Assembly: GCA_002422945.1 (NCBI GenBank)
Contig: DITW01000049.1
Location: forward strand, 18,930-24,653
Reading direction: 5' to 3'
Origin: Sphingomonadales bacterium UBA6174
Lineage (GTDB): Bacteria; Pseudomonadota; Alphaproteobacteria; Sphingomonadales; Sphingomonadaceae
Length of the DNA stretch: 5,724 nt
The notes beneath the pieces are model-generated. The model saw only the letters and a program-made list of their open reading frames with translations, was not told the origin of the DNA and did not search any database. Position numbers and translations under genes: made by a program. Of the stretch, positions 1 through 5,648 are shown one piece after another. Positions within the stretch are counted from its first letter, which is position 1. Each line of letters begins with the position of its first letter.

Positions 1-705
1 GCCATCGAGATGCGCGAGCACCGGCACCCGCGCCTCTTCCTGCACCCGCGCCACCAGCGACTTGCCCCCGCGTGGCACGATGATGTCGATCAACCCCGCC
101 GCCCGCAGCATCGCGCCCACGGCTGCCCGGTCGGTCGTCGGCACCAACTGGATTGCATCTTCGGGCAAGCCCGCCACCTTTAGCCCCGTCAGCAGCGCCG
201 CATGGATTGCGCGATTGCTGTGCATCGCTTCTGACCCACCACGCAGAATCGCGGCATTGCCCGCCATCATCGCAAGCGCGCCCGCATCCGCAGTGACATT
301 GGGGCGGCTCTCGAAAATAATCCCGACGACGCCCAAAGGCACACGCACACGGCGCAACTGCATCCCATTGGGGCGCACCGTCTCGTCAATCACCTGCCCC
401 ACCGGATCGGGCAATACCGCCACCGATTCGAGCGCCGAGGCAATGCCCTCGACCCTTTTATCATCAAGCTTCAACCGATCGAGCATCGCAGGCGACAGAC
501 CGCGCTCGGCGCCTGCGGCCATATCCTTGGCATTTGCAGCCAGCACCTGTGCCATATCGGCGCGCAGTGCCTTGGCGGCCTCGGTCAGCGCCTTGGCCTT
601 GATCGCGGTCGGCGTTCCAGCCAGCACCGTCATGGCAGCACGGGCGCGCTGGCCCATGTCCAAAATGAGTTTGTCAGCGTCGGTCATTGCAGTCTTGTCA
701 GTCAT
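1..705 (-). CDS. proA: Glutamate-5-semialdehyde dehydrogenase (gamma-glutamyl phosphate reductase), N-terminal part, cut by window edge
   Basis: ProA carries out the NADPH-dependent reduction of gamma-glutamyl phosphate to glutamate-5-semialdehyde, the second step of proline synthesis from glutamate, in the cytoplasm. The minus strand reads 235 codons without a stop. Family motifs appear in order: RVPLGVVGIIFESRPNVT (about residues 121-138, the cofactor-binding core), GNAAILRGGSEA (149-160), DIIVPRGGKSLV (207-218) and VPVLAHLDG (227-235). In known ProA proteins the HLDG stretch leads directly into the catalytic cysteine, so the window appears to stop about two residues short of it. The full protein should be about 420 residues, so roughly the last 185 are missing. 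The start is uncertain: in-frame ATGs lie at 717, 705 and 687, none with a good Shine-Dalgarno; 705 (MTDKTAMTDADK...) is chosen as a compromise. It is transcribed divergently from the NRAMP gene. Identity is very secure, the exact start is not. Confidence 0.95.
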   Translation of the reverse strand, partial: MTDKTAMTDADKLILDMGQRARAAMTVLAGTPTAIKAKALTEAAKALRADMAQVLAANAKDMAAGAERGLSPAMLDRLKLDDKRVEGIASALESVAVLPDPVGQVIDETVRPNGMQLRRVRVPLGVVGIIFESRPNVTADAGALAMMAGNAAILRGGSEAMHSNRAIHAALLTGLKVAGLPEDAIQLVPTTDRAAVGAMLRAAGLIDIIVPRGGKSLVARVQEEARVPVLAHLDG

Positions 706-838
706 GAAAAAGCGCATAGCATGACAAAAGCCCGCTGCAAAAGGGGCTCGCATTCAATTCGCTGGCAGCCGCCCATCTGCTGGGCTATCCATTACATCAT
801 AATAAAATTGTCGAGGAAAAAGGACGCCGCAACAATCT
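706..838. promoter_or_regulatory. Divergent intergenic region between proA and the NRAMP-type transporter gene
   Basis: This 133-nt gap must hold the promoters of both divergent genes. It has an AT-rich patch (about 790-810). On the plus strand CATAAT (798-803) resembles a -10 box, and on the minus strand TATGAT (801-796) does too, but I find no good -35 at the right distance for either. Two short inverted repeats are present: AGCCC/GGGCT (729-733 with 744-748) and GCCCA-TCTGC-TGGGC (771-785). The transporter has a purine-rich SD-like stretch, GAGGAAAAAGGA (813-824), with an unusually long 14-nt spacing to the ATG at 839. I see no clear Fur, Mur or MntR palindrome and no riboswitch. Promoter placement is therefore tentative. 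Confidence 0.35.
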
Positions 839-2098
839 ATGGGCATTTCGGCTTTCTTGAAACGGCTCGGCCCCGGTCTTGTGACCGGCGCCGCCGATGA
901 CGATCCCAGCGGCATCGGCACCCATAGCCAGGTCGGCGCGGAATTCGGCTATGGGCTAGCATGGACCTTCCTCTTCAGCTTCCCGTTGATGGTCGTCATT
1001 CAGGAGGTCGCGGGCAAGATCGGGCGCGTGACCGGGCGCGGCATCGCGCAGAATTTGCGCCGCCATTATCCCAAGTCCCTGATGTGGTTCATCGTATCCT
1101 TGCTGATCATCGCCAATGTCATCAACCTTGGCGCGGATCTGAGCGCGATGGGGGCAGCGCTCTATCTGTTGGCGGGCGGCAATGCGGCAATTTACACCCT
1201 TGGCTTCGGCATTATCTGCGTCGTGCTGGAGGTGATGCTGAGCTATCCCCGCTATGCCAAGGCGCTGAAATGGACGACATTGTCGTTGTTCACCTATGTC
1301 GCGGTGGTGATGGTCGCGGGCGTGCCTTGGGGCGAGGCGCTGACGGCGCTGGTCGTGCCGGACATTGAATGGAACGCCGCTTATGCCACCGCGTTGGTCG
1401 CCATTTTGGGGACGACGATCAGCCCCTATTTGTTTTTCTGGCAGGCCGGGCAGGAAATCGAGGAACAGCATCGCCATCATGCCAAGCCCTTGTGCATCAC
1501 GCCCAAGGAAGCTGGGCCGGAACTCGCCCGCATCCGCATCGATACGCTGACGGGCATGGCGTTCAGTTCGATCATCTCGCTCGCGATTGTGTTCGCGACG
1601 GCAGCCACCCTCCATGCCAACGGCATCATCGATATTGAGACCTCGGCACAAGCCGCAGAGGCACTGCGACCGATTGCCGGGAACTTCGCCTTTGCCCTGT
1701 TCGCCTTGGGGATTATCGGCACGGGGATGCTCGCGGTGCCGGTGTTGGCGGGATCGGCGGCCTATGCCGTGACCGAAATGACCGGACGGGCGGGCAGCCT
1801 CGATGCAAAACTACTCGATGCGCGGCTGTTCTATGCCACGATTGCGGTGACAACGATGCTCGGCACGATGCTGAACTATACCGGCATAGACCCTGCCCGT
1901 GCGCTGTATTGGGCGGCGGTCGTGAATGGCGTGCTGGCCGCGCCATTGATGGCGGTGATGATGCTGATCGTCCGCAACAAACGCGCGATGGGGCGCTTGG
2001 CTGCATCGGATGGCATGATGATCCTCGGCTGGACCGCCACTGCCGTGATGGCCATTGCCACTGCGATCTTCTTCTTTTTCACGCTGGGTGGGCAATGA
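839..2098 (+). CDS. NRAMP-superfamily divalent metal cation transporter, DDDPSG type
   Basis: This is a 419-residue, strongly hydrophobic inner-membrane protein with about 11 predicted membrane segments by eye (near residues 13-30, 38-58, 82-108, 115-135, 143-162, 182-203, 238-258, 280-305, 329-345, 353-378 and 392-415). NRAMP/SLC11 proteins carry divalent metals such as Mn2+ and Fe2+ inward with protons. TM1 carries D22-P23-S24-G25 where canonical MntH has DPGN. TM6 reads GTTISPYLFFWQ (191-202), so S195 and Y197 stand where the classical MPH motif has Met and His. The Asp and the helix-breaking prolines are kept, but the soft Met ligand and the Asn are lost, so the substrate need not be Mn/Fe; Mg2+ or another hard cation is possible. 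The hydrophilic stretch after TM6 (EIEEQHRHH, 206-214) may face the cytoplasm. The ATG at 839 is the first possible start after an in-frame stop (803-805) and gives the usual short N-terminus before GPGLVTGA. No gene symbol is given because mntH would overstate the substrate. Confidence 0.9.
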   Translation: MGISAFLKRLGPGLVTGAADDDPSGIGTHSQVGAEFGYGLAWTFLFSFPLMVVIQEVAGKIGRVTGRGIAQNLRRHYPKSLMWFIVSLLIIANVINLGADLSAMGAALYLLAGGNAAIYTLGFGIICVVLEVMLSYPRYAKALKWTTLSLFTYVAVVMVAGVPWGEALTALVVPDIEWNAAYATALVAILGTTISPYLFFWQAGQEIEEQHRHHAKPLCITPKEAGPELARIRIDTLTGMAFSSIISLAIVFATAATLHANGIIDIETSAQAAEALRPIAGNFAFALFALGIIGTGMLAVPVLAGSAAYAVTEMTGRAGSLDAKLLDARLFYATIAVTTMLGTMLNYTGIDPARALYWAAVVNGVLAAPLMAVMMLIVRNKRAMGRLAASDGMMILGWTATAVMAIATAIFFFFTLGGQ

Positions 2099-2110
2099 TG
2101 ACTGGTTGCA

Positions 2111-2138
2111 TCGCAGTCTTGCGACACCATATGAGGTG
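2111..2138 (+). promoter_or_regulatory. Two abutting small inverted repeats in the gap before hrcA, the second covering its Shine-Dalgarno
   Basis: The 43-nt gap between the transporter stop and the hrcA start contains TCGCA-GTCT-TGCGA (2111-2124), a perfect 5-bp stem with a 4-nt loop. Directly next to it is CACC-ATATGA-GGTG (2125-2138), a 4-bp stem whose right arm lies inside the hrcA SD (GAGGTGG, 2133-2139). If formed in mRNA the second hairpin would partly hide the ribosome binding site. The stems are short and may be chance. No U-tract follows, so these are not terminators, and neither matches the CIRCE operator. Confidence 0.3.
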
Positions 2139-2141
2139 GCA

Positions 2142-3179
2142 ATGACCAGCTCGCTTGAACTGAGTGACCGCGCCCGCGATGTCTTTCGCGTCGTTGTCGA
2201 GTCTTATCTCGATAGCGGCCTGCCCGTCGGCTCGCGCACGATCAGCAAGATCGCGGGGCTGGACCTCTCCCCCGCCTCGATCCGCAATGTCATGCAGGAC
2301 CTGGAAGAATTCGGCCTGCTCGCCGCGCCCCATGTCTCGGCTGGCCGAATCCCGACCGAAAGCGGGCTGCGCTTGTTCGTCGATGGCATGATGCAGGTCG
2401 CCGTTCCCTCGCTGCGCGAACGCGATGCGATTGAAACCCAGATCAAGGAAAGCGGCCCGATCGAAGATGCGCTCGCCGCCGCCAGCGCCGCCTTGTCGGG
2501 CCTTTCCGCCTGCGCGGGCATGGTCTTGGTGCCGAAGGGGGAGCCGGTGGTGCGTCAGGTCGGGTTTGTCCCCTTGTCCGATCGGCAGGCGCTCGCGGTC
2601 CTTGTCGGCAAGGATGGTGCGGTCGAAAATCGCGTGCTCGATCTGCCCCCCGGCTTTCCGATGTCGGCGCTGCAAGAGGCAGCGAATTACATGAACGCGA
2701 TGCTCACCGGCCTCACCTTGGGCGAAGCGAGCGCGCGGCTGATCGCCCAGATCAACGAGGGACAAACCCTGCTCGATCAGGCCGCCGCACAATTGATCCA
2801 GCAGGGATTGGCCGTGTGGTCGAACGACGGGATGGATAATCCCGTGCTGATCGTGCGCGGACAGGCGAATCTGATCGACGAACATGCCGCCGAAGACCTT
2901 GAACGTGTCCGGCAGTTGTTGGAACAGCTCGAAACCAAGCGCGATATTGCCCGCTTGCTCGATAACGCGCGCACCGCAAGGGCGACGCGTATTTTTATCG
3001 GGTCGGAAAACAAACTTTTCTCGCTTTCCGGCTCATCCGTGATAGCAGCCCCTTGGCATGGCAAGGATGGCCAAGTGATCGGCGTGGTCGGGGTAATCGG
3101 CCCCACCCGCTTGAACTATGCACGGATCATCCCCATGGTGGATTTCACTGCTCAAACATTGACGAGAATGATTGCATGA
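2142..3179 (+). CDS. hrcA: Heat-inducible transcription repressor HrcA
   Basis: HrcA is the cytoplasmic repressor that binds the CIRCE operator of chaperone genes (in alphaproteobacteria chiefly groESL) and needs GroEL for activity. The 345-residue length is typical. The N-terminal winged helix-turn-helix (about 1-75) contains the diagnostic run SPASIRNVMQDLEEFGLL (43-60) followed by HVSAGRIPTESGLRLFVD (64-81). A GAF-like middle and C-terminal dimerisation part follows, ending in the signature GPTRLNYARIIPMVDF (320-335). The start at 2142 is chosen because GAGGTGG (2133-2139) sits just upstream and the protein then begins normally; an in-frame upstream ATG (2055) would run back into the transporter gene. 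It lies 43 nt after the transporter stop on the same strand, so readthrough is possible. Its stop overlaps the grpE start by ATGA, indicating translational coupling. No CIRCE element is visible in the window, so autoregulation through CIRCE is not supported here. Confidence 0.97.
   Translation: MTSSLELSDRARDVFRVVVESYLDSGLPVGSRTISKIAGLDLSPASIRNVMQDLEEFGLLAAPHVSAGRIPTESGLRLFVDGMMQVAVPSLRERDAIETQIKESGPIEDALAAASAALSGLSACAGMVLVPKGEPVVRQVGFVPLSDRQALAVLVGKDGAVENRVLDLPPGFPMSALQEAANYMNAMLTGLTLGEASARLIAQINEGQTLLDQAAAQLIQQGLAVWSNDGMDNPVLIVRGQANLIDEHAAEDLERVRQLLEQLETKRDIARLLDNARTARATRIFIGSENKLFSLSGSSVIAAPWHGKDGQVIGVVGVIGPTRLNYARIIPMVDFTAQTLTRMIA
3110..3138 (+). promoter_or_regulatory. Candidate RpoH (sigma-32) heat-shock promoter for grpE, inside the hrcA 3' end
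   Basis: CTTGAAC (3110-3116) is separated by 14 nt from CCCCATGG (3131-3138). The enterobacterial sigma-32 consensus is CTTGAAA, 11-16 nt, CCCCATNT, so only one base differs in each element. Alphaproteobacterial RpoH consensus sequences share the CTTGAA element. Transcription would begin near 3143-3147, giving a leader of about 30 nt before the grpE ATG (3176). The caveat is that these bases also encode the conserved HrcA residues RLNYARIIPMVD, so part of the match could come from protein constraint. Confidence 0.5.
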
Positions 3180-3718
3180 CCGAACAAAATGACACTGCCG
3201 AACCGACCGAAGGCGCGGAAACCGCAGCCGAAGCCGCAACGGGCAATGACCTCAATGCCCGGATTGCCGAATTGGAAGCCGCATTAGAAACGGCAAAACA
3301 GGATGTGCTCTACGCACAGGCCGATATTCAGAACACGCGCCGTCGGCTTGAACAGGAAAAGGCCAACGCCTCAGCCTATGCCGCGACCGCCTTTGCCCGC
3401 GACATCCTGTCGGTATCGGACAATCTGGTGCGCGCGCTCGAATGCATCCCTGCCGAATTGCGCGATGATGAAAAGCTCGCGCCGCTCATCACCGGGATTG
3501 AAATGACCGGCAAGGAAATCGAAAATGTGTTCAGCCGTCATGGCATCACTCGCATTGTCGCGGTCGGTGAAAAGCTCGACCCCAATCTTCATCAGGCGAT
3601 GATGGAAATGCCGAGCGATCAGGAGCCCGGCACCGTGACCCATGAAATGCAGGCGGGCTATATGATCAAGGACCGCTTGCTGCGCCCTGCCCTTGTTGGC
3701 GTGGCCAAAGGGGGCTGA
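3176..3718 (+). CDS. grpE: Nucleotide exchange factor GrpE (DnaK co-chaperone)
   Basis: GrpE is a homodimeric cytoplasmic factor that releases ADP from DnaK and so resets the DnaK-DnaJ folding cycle. The 180-residue protein has an acidic, Ala/Glu-rich disordered N-terminus (about 1-24), a long helix or coiled coil (about 25-65, with QADIQNTRRRLEQEKANA), a helical bundle (about 68-120, FARDILSVSDNLVRAL), and the C-terminal beta domain with the signatures NLHQAMMEMPS (137-147) and QAGYMIKDRLLRPALVGVAK (159-178). The ATG at 3176 overlaps the hrcA TGA (ATGA), and only a weak SD-like CGAGAA (3163-3168) precedes it, so translation probably depends partly on coupling to hrcA. A candidate RpoH promoter lies 38 nt upstream within hrcA. 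dnaK is not in the window; the gene ends at a strong terminator. Upstream in-frame codons back to 3053 lie inside hrcA and do not look like GrpE. Confidence 0.97.
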   Translation: MTEQNDTAEPTEGAETAAEAATGNDLNARIAELEAALETAKQDVLYAQADIQNTRRRLEQEKANASAYAATAFARDILSVSDNLVRALECIPAELRDDEKLAPLITGIEMTGKEIENVFSRHGITRIVAVGEKLDPNLHQAMMEMPSDQEPGTVTHEMQAGYMIKDRLLRPALVGVAKGG

Positions 3719-3737
3719 GGCTCTCTCCACCTGCAAT

Positions 3738-3776
3738 AAAAAGCCCGGCCTCGCAGATCGCGAAACCGGGCTTTTT
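3738..3776. terminator. Bidirectional intrinsic terminator between convergent grpE and uppP
   Basis: The left arm AAAAAGCCCGG (3738-3748) pairs perfectly with the right arm CCGGGCTTTTT (3766-3776). Inside, TCGC (3751-3754) can pair with GCGA (3760-3763) around the loop AGATC, leaving a 2x2 internal loop. Six T residues (3772-3777) follow the GC stem for grpE, and on the minus strand five T residues (3742-3738) follow it for uppP. It starts 19 nt after the grpE stop and about 15 nt beyond the uppP stop, as expected for a terminator shared by two converging genes. Confidence 0.93.
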
Positions 3777-3791
3777 TATGGGCGACAGAAA

Positions 3792-4595
3792 TTACTTCAG
3801 ACCAAGCCACACCAAAGCCACAGCCCCTGCCACGATCCTATAATACGCAAAGGGCGAAAAGCCGAAGCGCGACACCATCGCCACAAACGCCTTGATCACC
3901 AGCATCGCGACAATGAACGAGATCATGAACCCCACGCCGATATTGGCGAGCTGATCATGCGGCAGATGCATGCCGTCCTTCAGCATTGCATAGGTGCTGG
4001 CCGCCAGCATCGTCGGCACGGCGACGAAAAAGCTGAACTCCGCCGCGGCCTTGCGCTCCACGCCCAGCATCAGCGCGCCCATGATCGTCGCGCCCGAACG
4101 GCTGACCCCCGGAATCATCGACAGGCACTGTATCACACCAATACCCAATGCCGTGCGCCAGTGCATATTTTCGATGCTGTCCGCCGTCACCGTCTTGGCG
4201 ATCCGTTCAATCGCGAGAATCGCCACGCCGCCGATGATCAGCGCCCATGCGACAATTGTCGGCGATTCGAGCATCGCCTTGATCGCCTTATACGCAAAGG
4301 CCCCGACCACCACCGATGGCAGGAACCCCAACAAGATATTGCGGGTAAAGGCCACCGGCCCTGCTTGCCAGCCGGACAAACCTATTAGCACATCGAAGAA
4401 CCGCCGCCAATAGAGCACCAGCACCGCCAGAATCGCGCCCAATTGGATGACGATATCGAACGTCTTGCTCGCCTCGTCATGATAGCTGAGCAACGCCCCG
4501 GCCAGCACCAGATGGCCAGTGGACGATACCGGAATAAACTCCGTCACCCCCTCGACAATGCCGAGAAGGATGGGCGTCAAAAGATCCGAGGTCAT
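3792..4595 (-). CDS. uppP: Undecaprenyl-diphosphatase UppP (BacA family)
   Basis: UppP is an integral inner-membrane enzyme that dephosphorylates undecaprenyl diphosphate to the monophosphate carrier used in peptidoglycan and other envelope polymer synthesis; extra copies give bacitracin resistance. The 267-residue length is typical. Motif 1, EGVTEFIPVSSTGH (residues 15-28), holds the catalytic glutamates E15 and E19 with S25 and H28. Motif 2, MIPGVSRSGAT (160-170), holds the PGxSRSG signature with R166, preceded by Q156. Several hydrophobic helices fill the rest, up to the C-terminal LVWLGLK. The ATG at 4595 has a good SD, AGGA (minus-strand 4604-4601), 5 nt away; longer in-frame extensions upstream run through the SDR gene and look nothing like the family. 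It lies 13 nt after the stop of the upstream SDR gene, so the two are probably cotranscribed, and it ends at the bidirectional terminator. Confidence 0.97.
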   Translation of the reverse strand: MTSDLLTPILLGIVEGVTEFIPVSSTGHLVLAGALLSYHDEASKTFDIVIQLGAILAVLVLYWRRFFDVLIGLSGWQAGPVAFTRNILLGFLPSVVVGAFAYKAIKAMLESPTIVAWALIIGGVAILAIERIAKTVTADSIENMHWRTALGIGVIQCLSMIPGVSRSGATIMGALMLGVERKAAAEFSFFVAVPTMLAASTYAMLKDGMHLPHDQLANIGVGFMISFIVAMLVIKAFVAMVSRFGFSPFAYYRIVAGAVALVWLGLK

Positions 4596-4608
4596 AAAAT
4601 TCCTTGCC

Positions 4609-5538
4609 TCAGCCCGATGTCTTGGCGGCGAAACGGCCATGGGTGCGATATTGAACGAGCCAACGCGGACCGACCGCCTCCAGCGCCTGTGGCGAGATAC
4701 CCAGTGCTGCAAATCCAGCAGCACCTGCCGCCACGACATTATCGCGTTGCAGCATGATCCACTGATCCTTGGTGATCGGTGCACCCGGCGCCCACCCCAA
4801 GAGCGACGCCATCGCCCCGCCAACGCAATCCGGCACATCGATAATCGCGGGCTTGTTCCCGGTCATCTGGCAGATCAACTCGTTCAAACCGCGCATCGAC
4901 AGCACTTCCGGCCCACCGAGTTCGAACGTCTTGCCCGCATTGTCCGCATCATTCAGCACCGCCACCACCGCACGGGCAATATCCCCGACGAACACCGGCT
5001 GGAACTTCGTCTCGCCGCGCAATACCGGCAACACCGGCAATTTGGCCATGGCCGCAAAACGATTCACGAACTGATCTTCAGGGCCGAACACGACCGAAGG
5101 GCGCAAGATCGTCGCCGCAGGGAATGCGGCGCGCACCGCGGCCTCGCCCTCGCCCTTGGACCGGCCATAGCCTGATTCGCTTGCCGCATCCGCGCCGATG
5201 GCCGACAAATGCACCAAAGCCGATGCGCCTGCCGCTGTGGCCGCTTTGGCGACATTCTCGGCCCCGCGCACATGCACTGCGGTAAAATCGCCGGTCAGGA
5301 TGCCAACGAGATTGATCACCGCATCCGCGCCTGCAACCGCGGGCGCAATGGTTTCAGGACGCAGGATATCTGCCGCCATGAATTGCACCTGACCAAGATT
5401 GCCATAGCTTTTGATCCGCCATGCATTCTTGGGATGGCGCTCGGCAATCCGCACCCTGCACCCCGCATCCAGCAGCGCCTGCGCCACATAATGCCCAATA
5501 AAGCCGCCACCGCCGAAAATCGTGACCAAGCGATTCAT
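4609..5538 (-). CDS. Atypical SDR / NAD(P)-binding protein, complex I NDUFA9-like family
   Basis: This 309-residue protein is an extended or atypical short-chain dehydrogenase resembling the NDUFA9 (39 kDa) accessory subunit of complex I, a family common beside respiratory or quinone genes in alphaproteobacteria. The N-terminal Rossmann motif is G9-GG-G12-FI-G15, followed by ADILRPETI (56-64), a typical acidic NAD(P)-fold strand end. DAVINLVGIL (72-81) and LVHLSAIGA (108-116) are family strands. Y124-GRS-K128 matches YxxxK and S112 is upstream, so catalytic-type residues are kept. FGPEDQFVNRFAAM (151-164) is characteristic of NDUFA9-like proteins. The enzymatic substrate is unknown; structural or quinone-related roles are inferred from the family only. 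The ATG at 5538 has a GGAG-type SD (minus 5553-5550, spacing 11 nt) and places the Rossmann motif at the very N-terminus; an in-frame TTG at 5607 would add 23 non-conserved residues. It is first in an apparent operon with uppP and diverges from tRNA-Leu. Confidence 0.88.
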   Translation of the reverse strand: MNRLVTIFGGGGFIGHYVAQALLDAGCRVRIAERHPKNAWRIKSYGNLGQVQFMAADILRPETIAPAVAGADAVINLVGILTGDFTAVHVRGAENVAKAATAAGASALVHLSAIGADAASESGYGRSKGEGEAAVRAAFPAATILRPSVVFGPEDQFVNRFAAMAKLPVLPVLRGETKFQPVFVGDIARAVVAVLNDADNAGKTFELGGPEVLSMRGLNELICQMTGNKPAIIDVPDCVGGAMASLLGWAPGAPITKDQWIMLQRDNVVAAGAAGFAALGISPQALEAVGPRWLVQYRTHGRFAAKTSG

Positions 5539-5648
5539 GTCTGCAATTTCTCCGTTGCGAGGAAAATTCGATAAAAATGCAATGGCCTCTCTCTCGCCGA
5601 TTGACAAGCGCGAAGCCTCCCCGTAGTTGCCCCTTCACCGCATCTGAT
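5539..5648. promoter_or_regulatory. Divergent intergenic region between the SDR gene and tRNA-Leu
   Basis: This 110-nt region holds the tRNA promoter (listed separately), the SD of the SDR gene (CTCC at 5550-5553 read on the minus strand) and an AT-rich stretch near 5563-5578. The heptamer TTGACAA (5601-5607) reads TTGTCAA on the minus strand and so could also act as a -35 toward the SDR gene, but I see no good minus-strand -10 at 16-18 nt. The SDR promoter is therefore unresolved. Confidence 0.4.
5601..5629 (+). promoter_or_regulatory. Housekeeping-type promoter for tRNA-Leu
   Basis: A perfect -35 TTGACA (5601-5606) is followed after exactly 17 nt by TAGTTG (5624-5629), a poor -10 (only TA matches TATAAT). 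The CCCC-containing bases just downstream (5630-5635) would form a GC-rich discriminator, the kind associated with stringent control of stable RNA genes. Initiation near 5636 would leave a leader of only about 13 nt before the mature tRNA 5' end. The position and spacing support the call; the weak -10 lowers confidence. Confidence 0.6.

Noticed and set aside
62..724. 220-codon open frame on the plus strand
   Set aside because: It is antisense to proA, whose minus-strand reading has clear family motifs; the plus product is low-complexity Ala/Ser/Arg-rich, typical of shadow frames in GC-rich DNA.
856..877. CTTGAA followed by CCCCGGT as a heat-shock promoter
   Set aside because: The 9-nt spacing is too short and it lies within the transporter coding sequence.
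956..1651. 231-codon open frame on the minus strand
   Set aside because: Antisense to the NRAMP gene; the His/Arg/Asp/Gln-rich product is the usual complement of hydrophobic codons.
2154..2180. CTTGAAC (2154-2160) as a second RpoH -35 element
   Set aside because: It lies inside the hrcA start and the expected -10 position reads CCCGCGAT, a poor match; a transcript from it would lack the hrcA start codon.
2142..2324. A CIRCE operator (TTAGCACTC-N9-GAGTGCTAA) near hrcA
   Set aside because: No such inverted repeat, even degenerate, was found in the gap before hrcA, the start of hrcA or elsewhere in the intergenic regions.
2079..2885. 268-codon open frame on the minus strand
   Set aside because: Antisense to hrcA, with no recognisable motif and an Arg/His/Gly/Gln-rich composition as expected from reverse reading of a GC-rich gene.
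3693..4388. 231-codon open frame on the plus strand
   Set aside because: It crosses the terminator hairpin and is antisense to uppP; its His/Arg-rich product has no family features.
5539..5607. N-terminal extension of the SDR gene to TTG at 5607
   Set aside because: The added 23 residues are not family-like, would overlap the tRNA promoter -35, and push the Rossmann motif away from the N-terminus; the ATG at 5538 has an SD.
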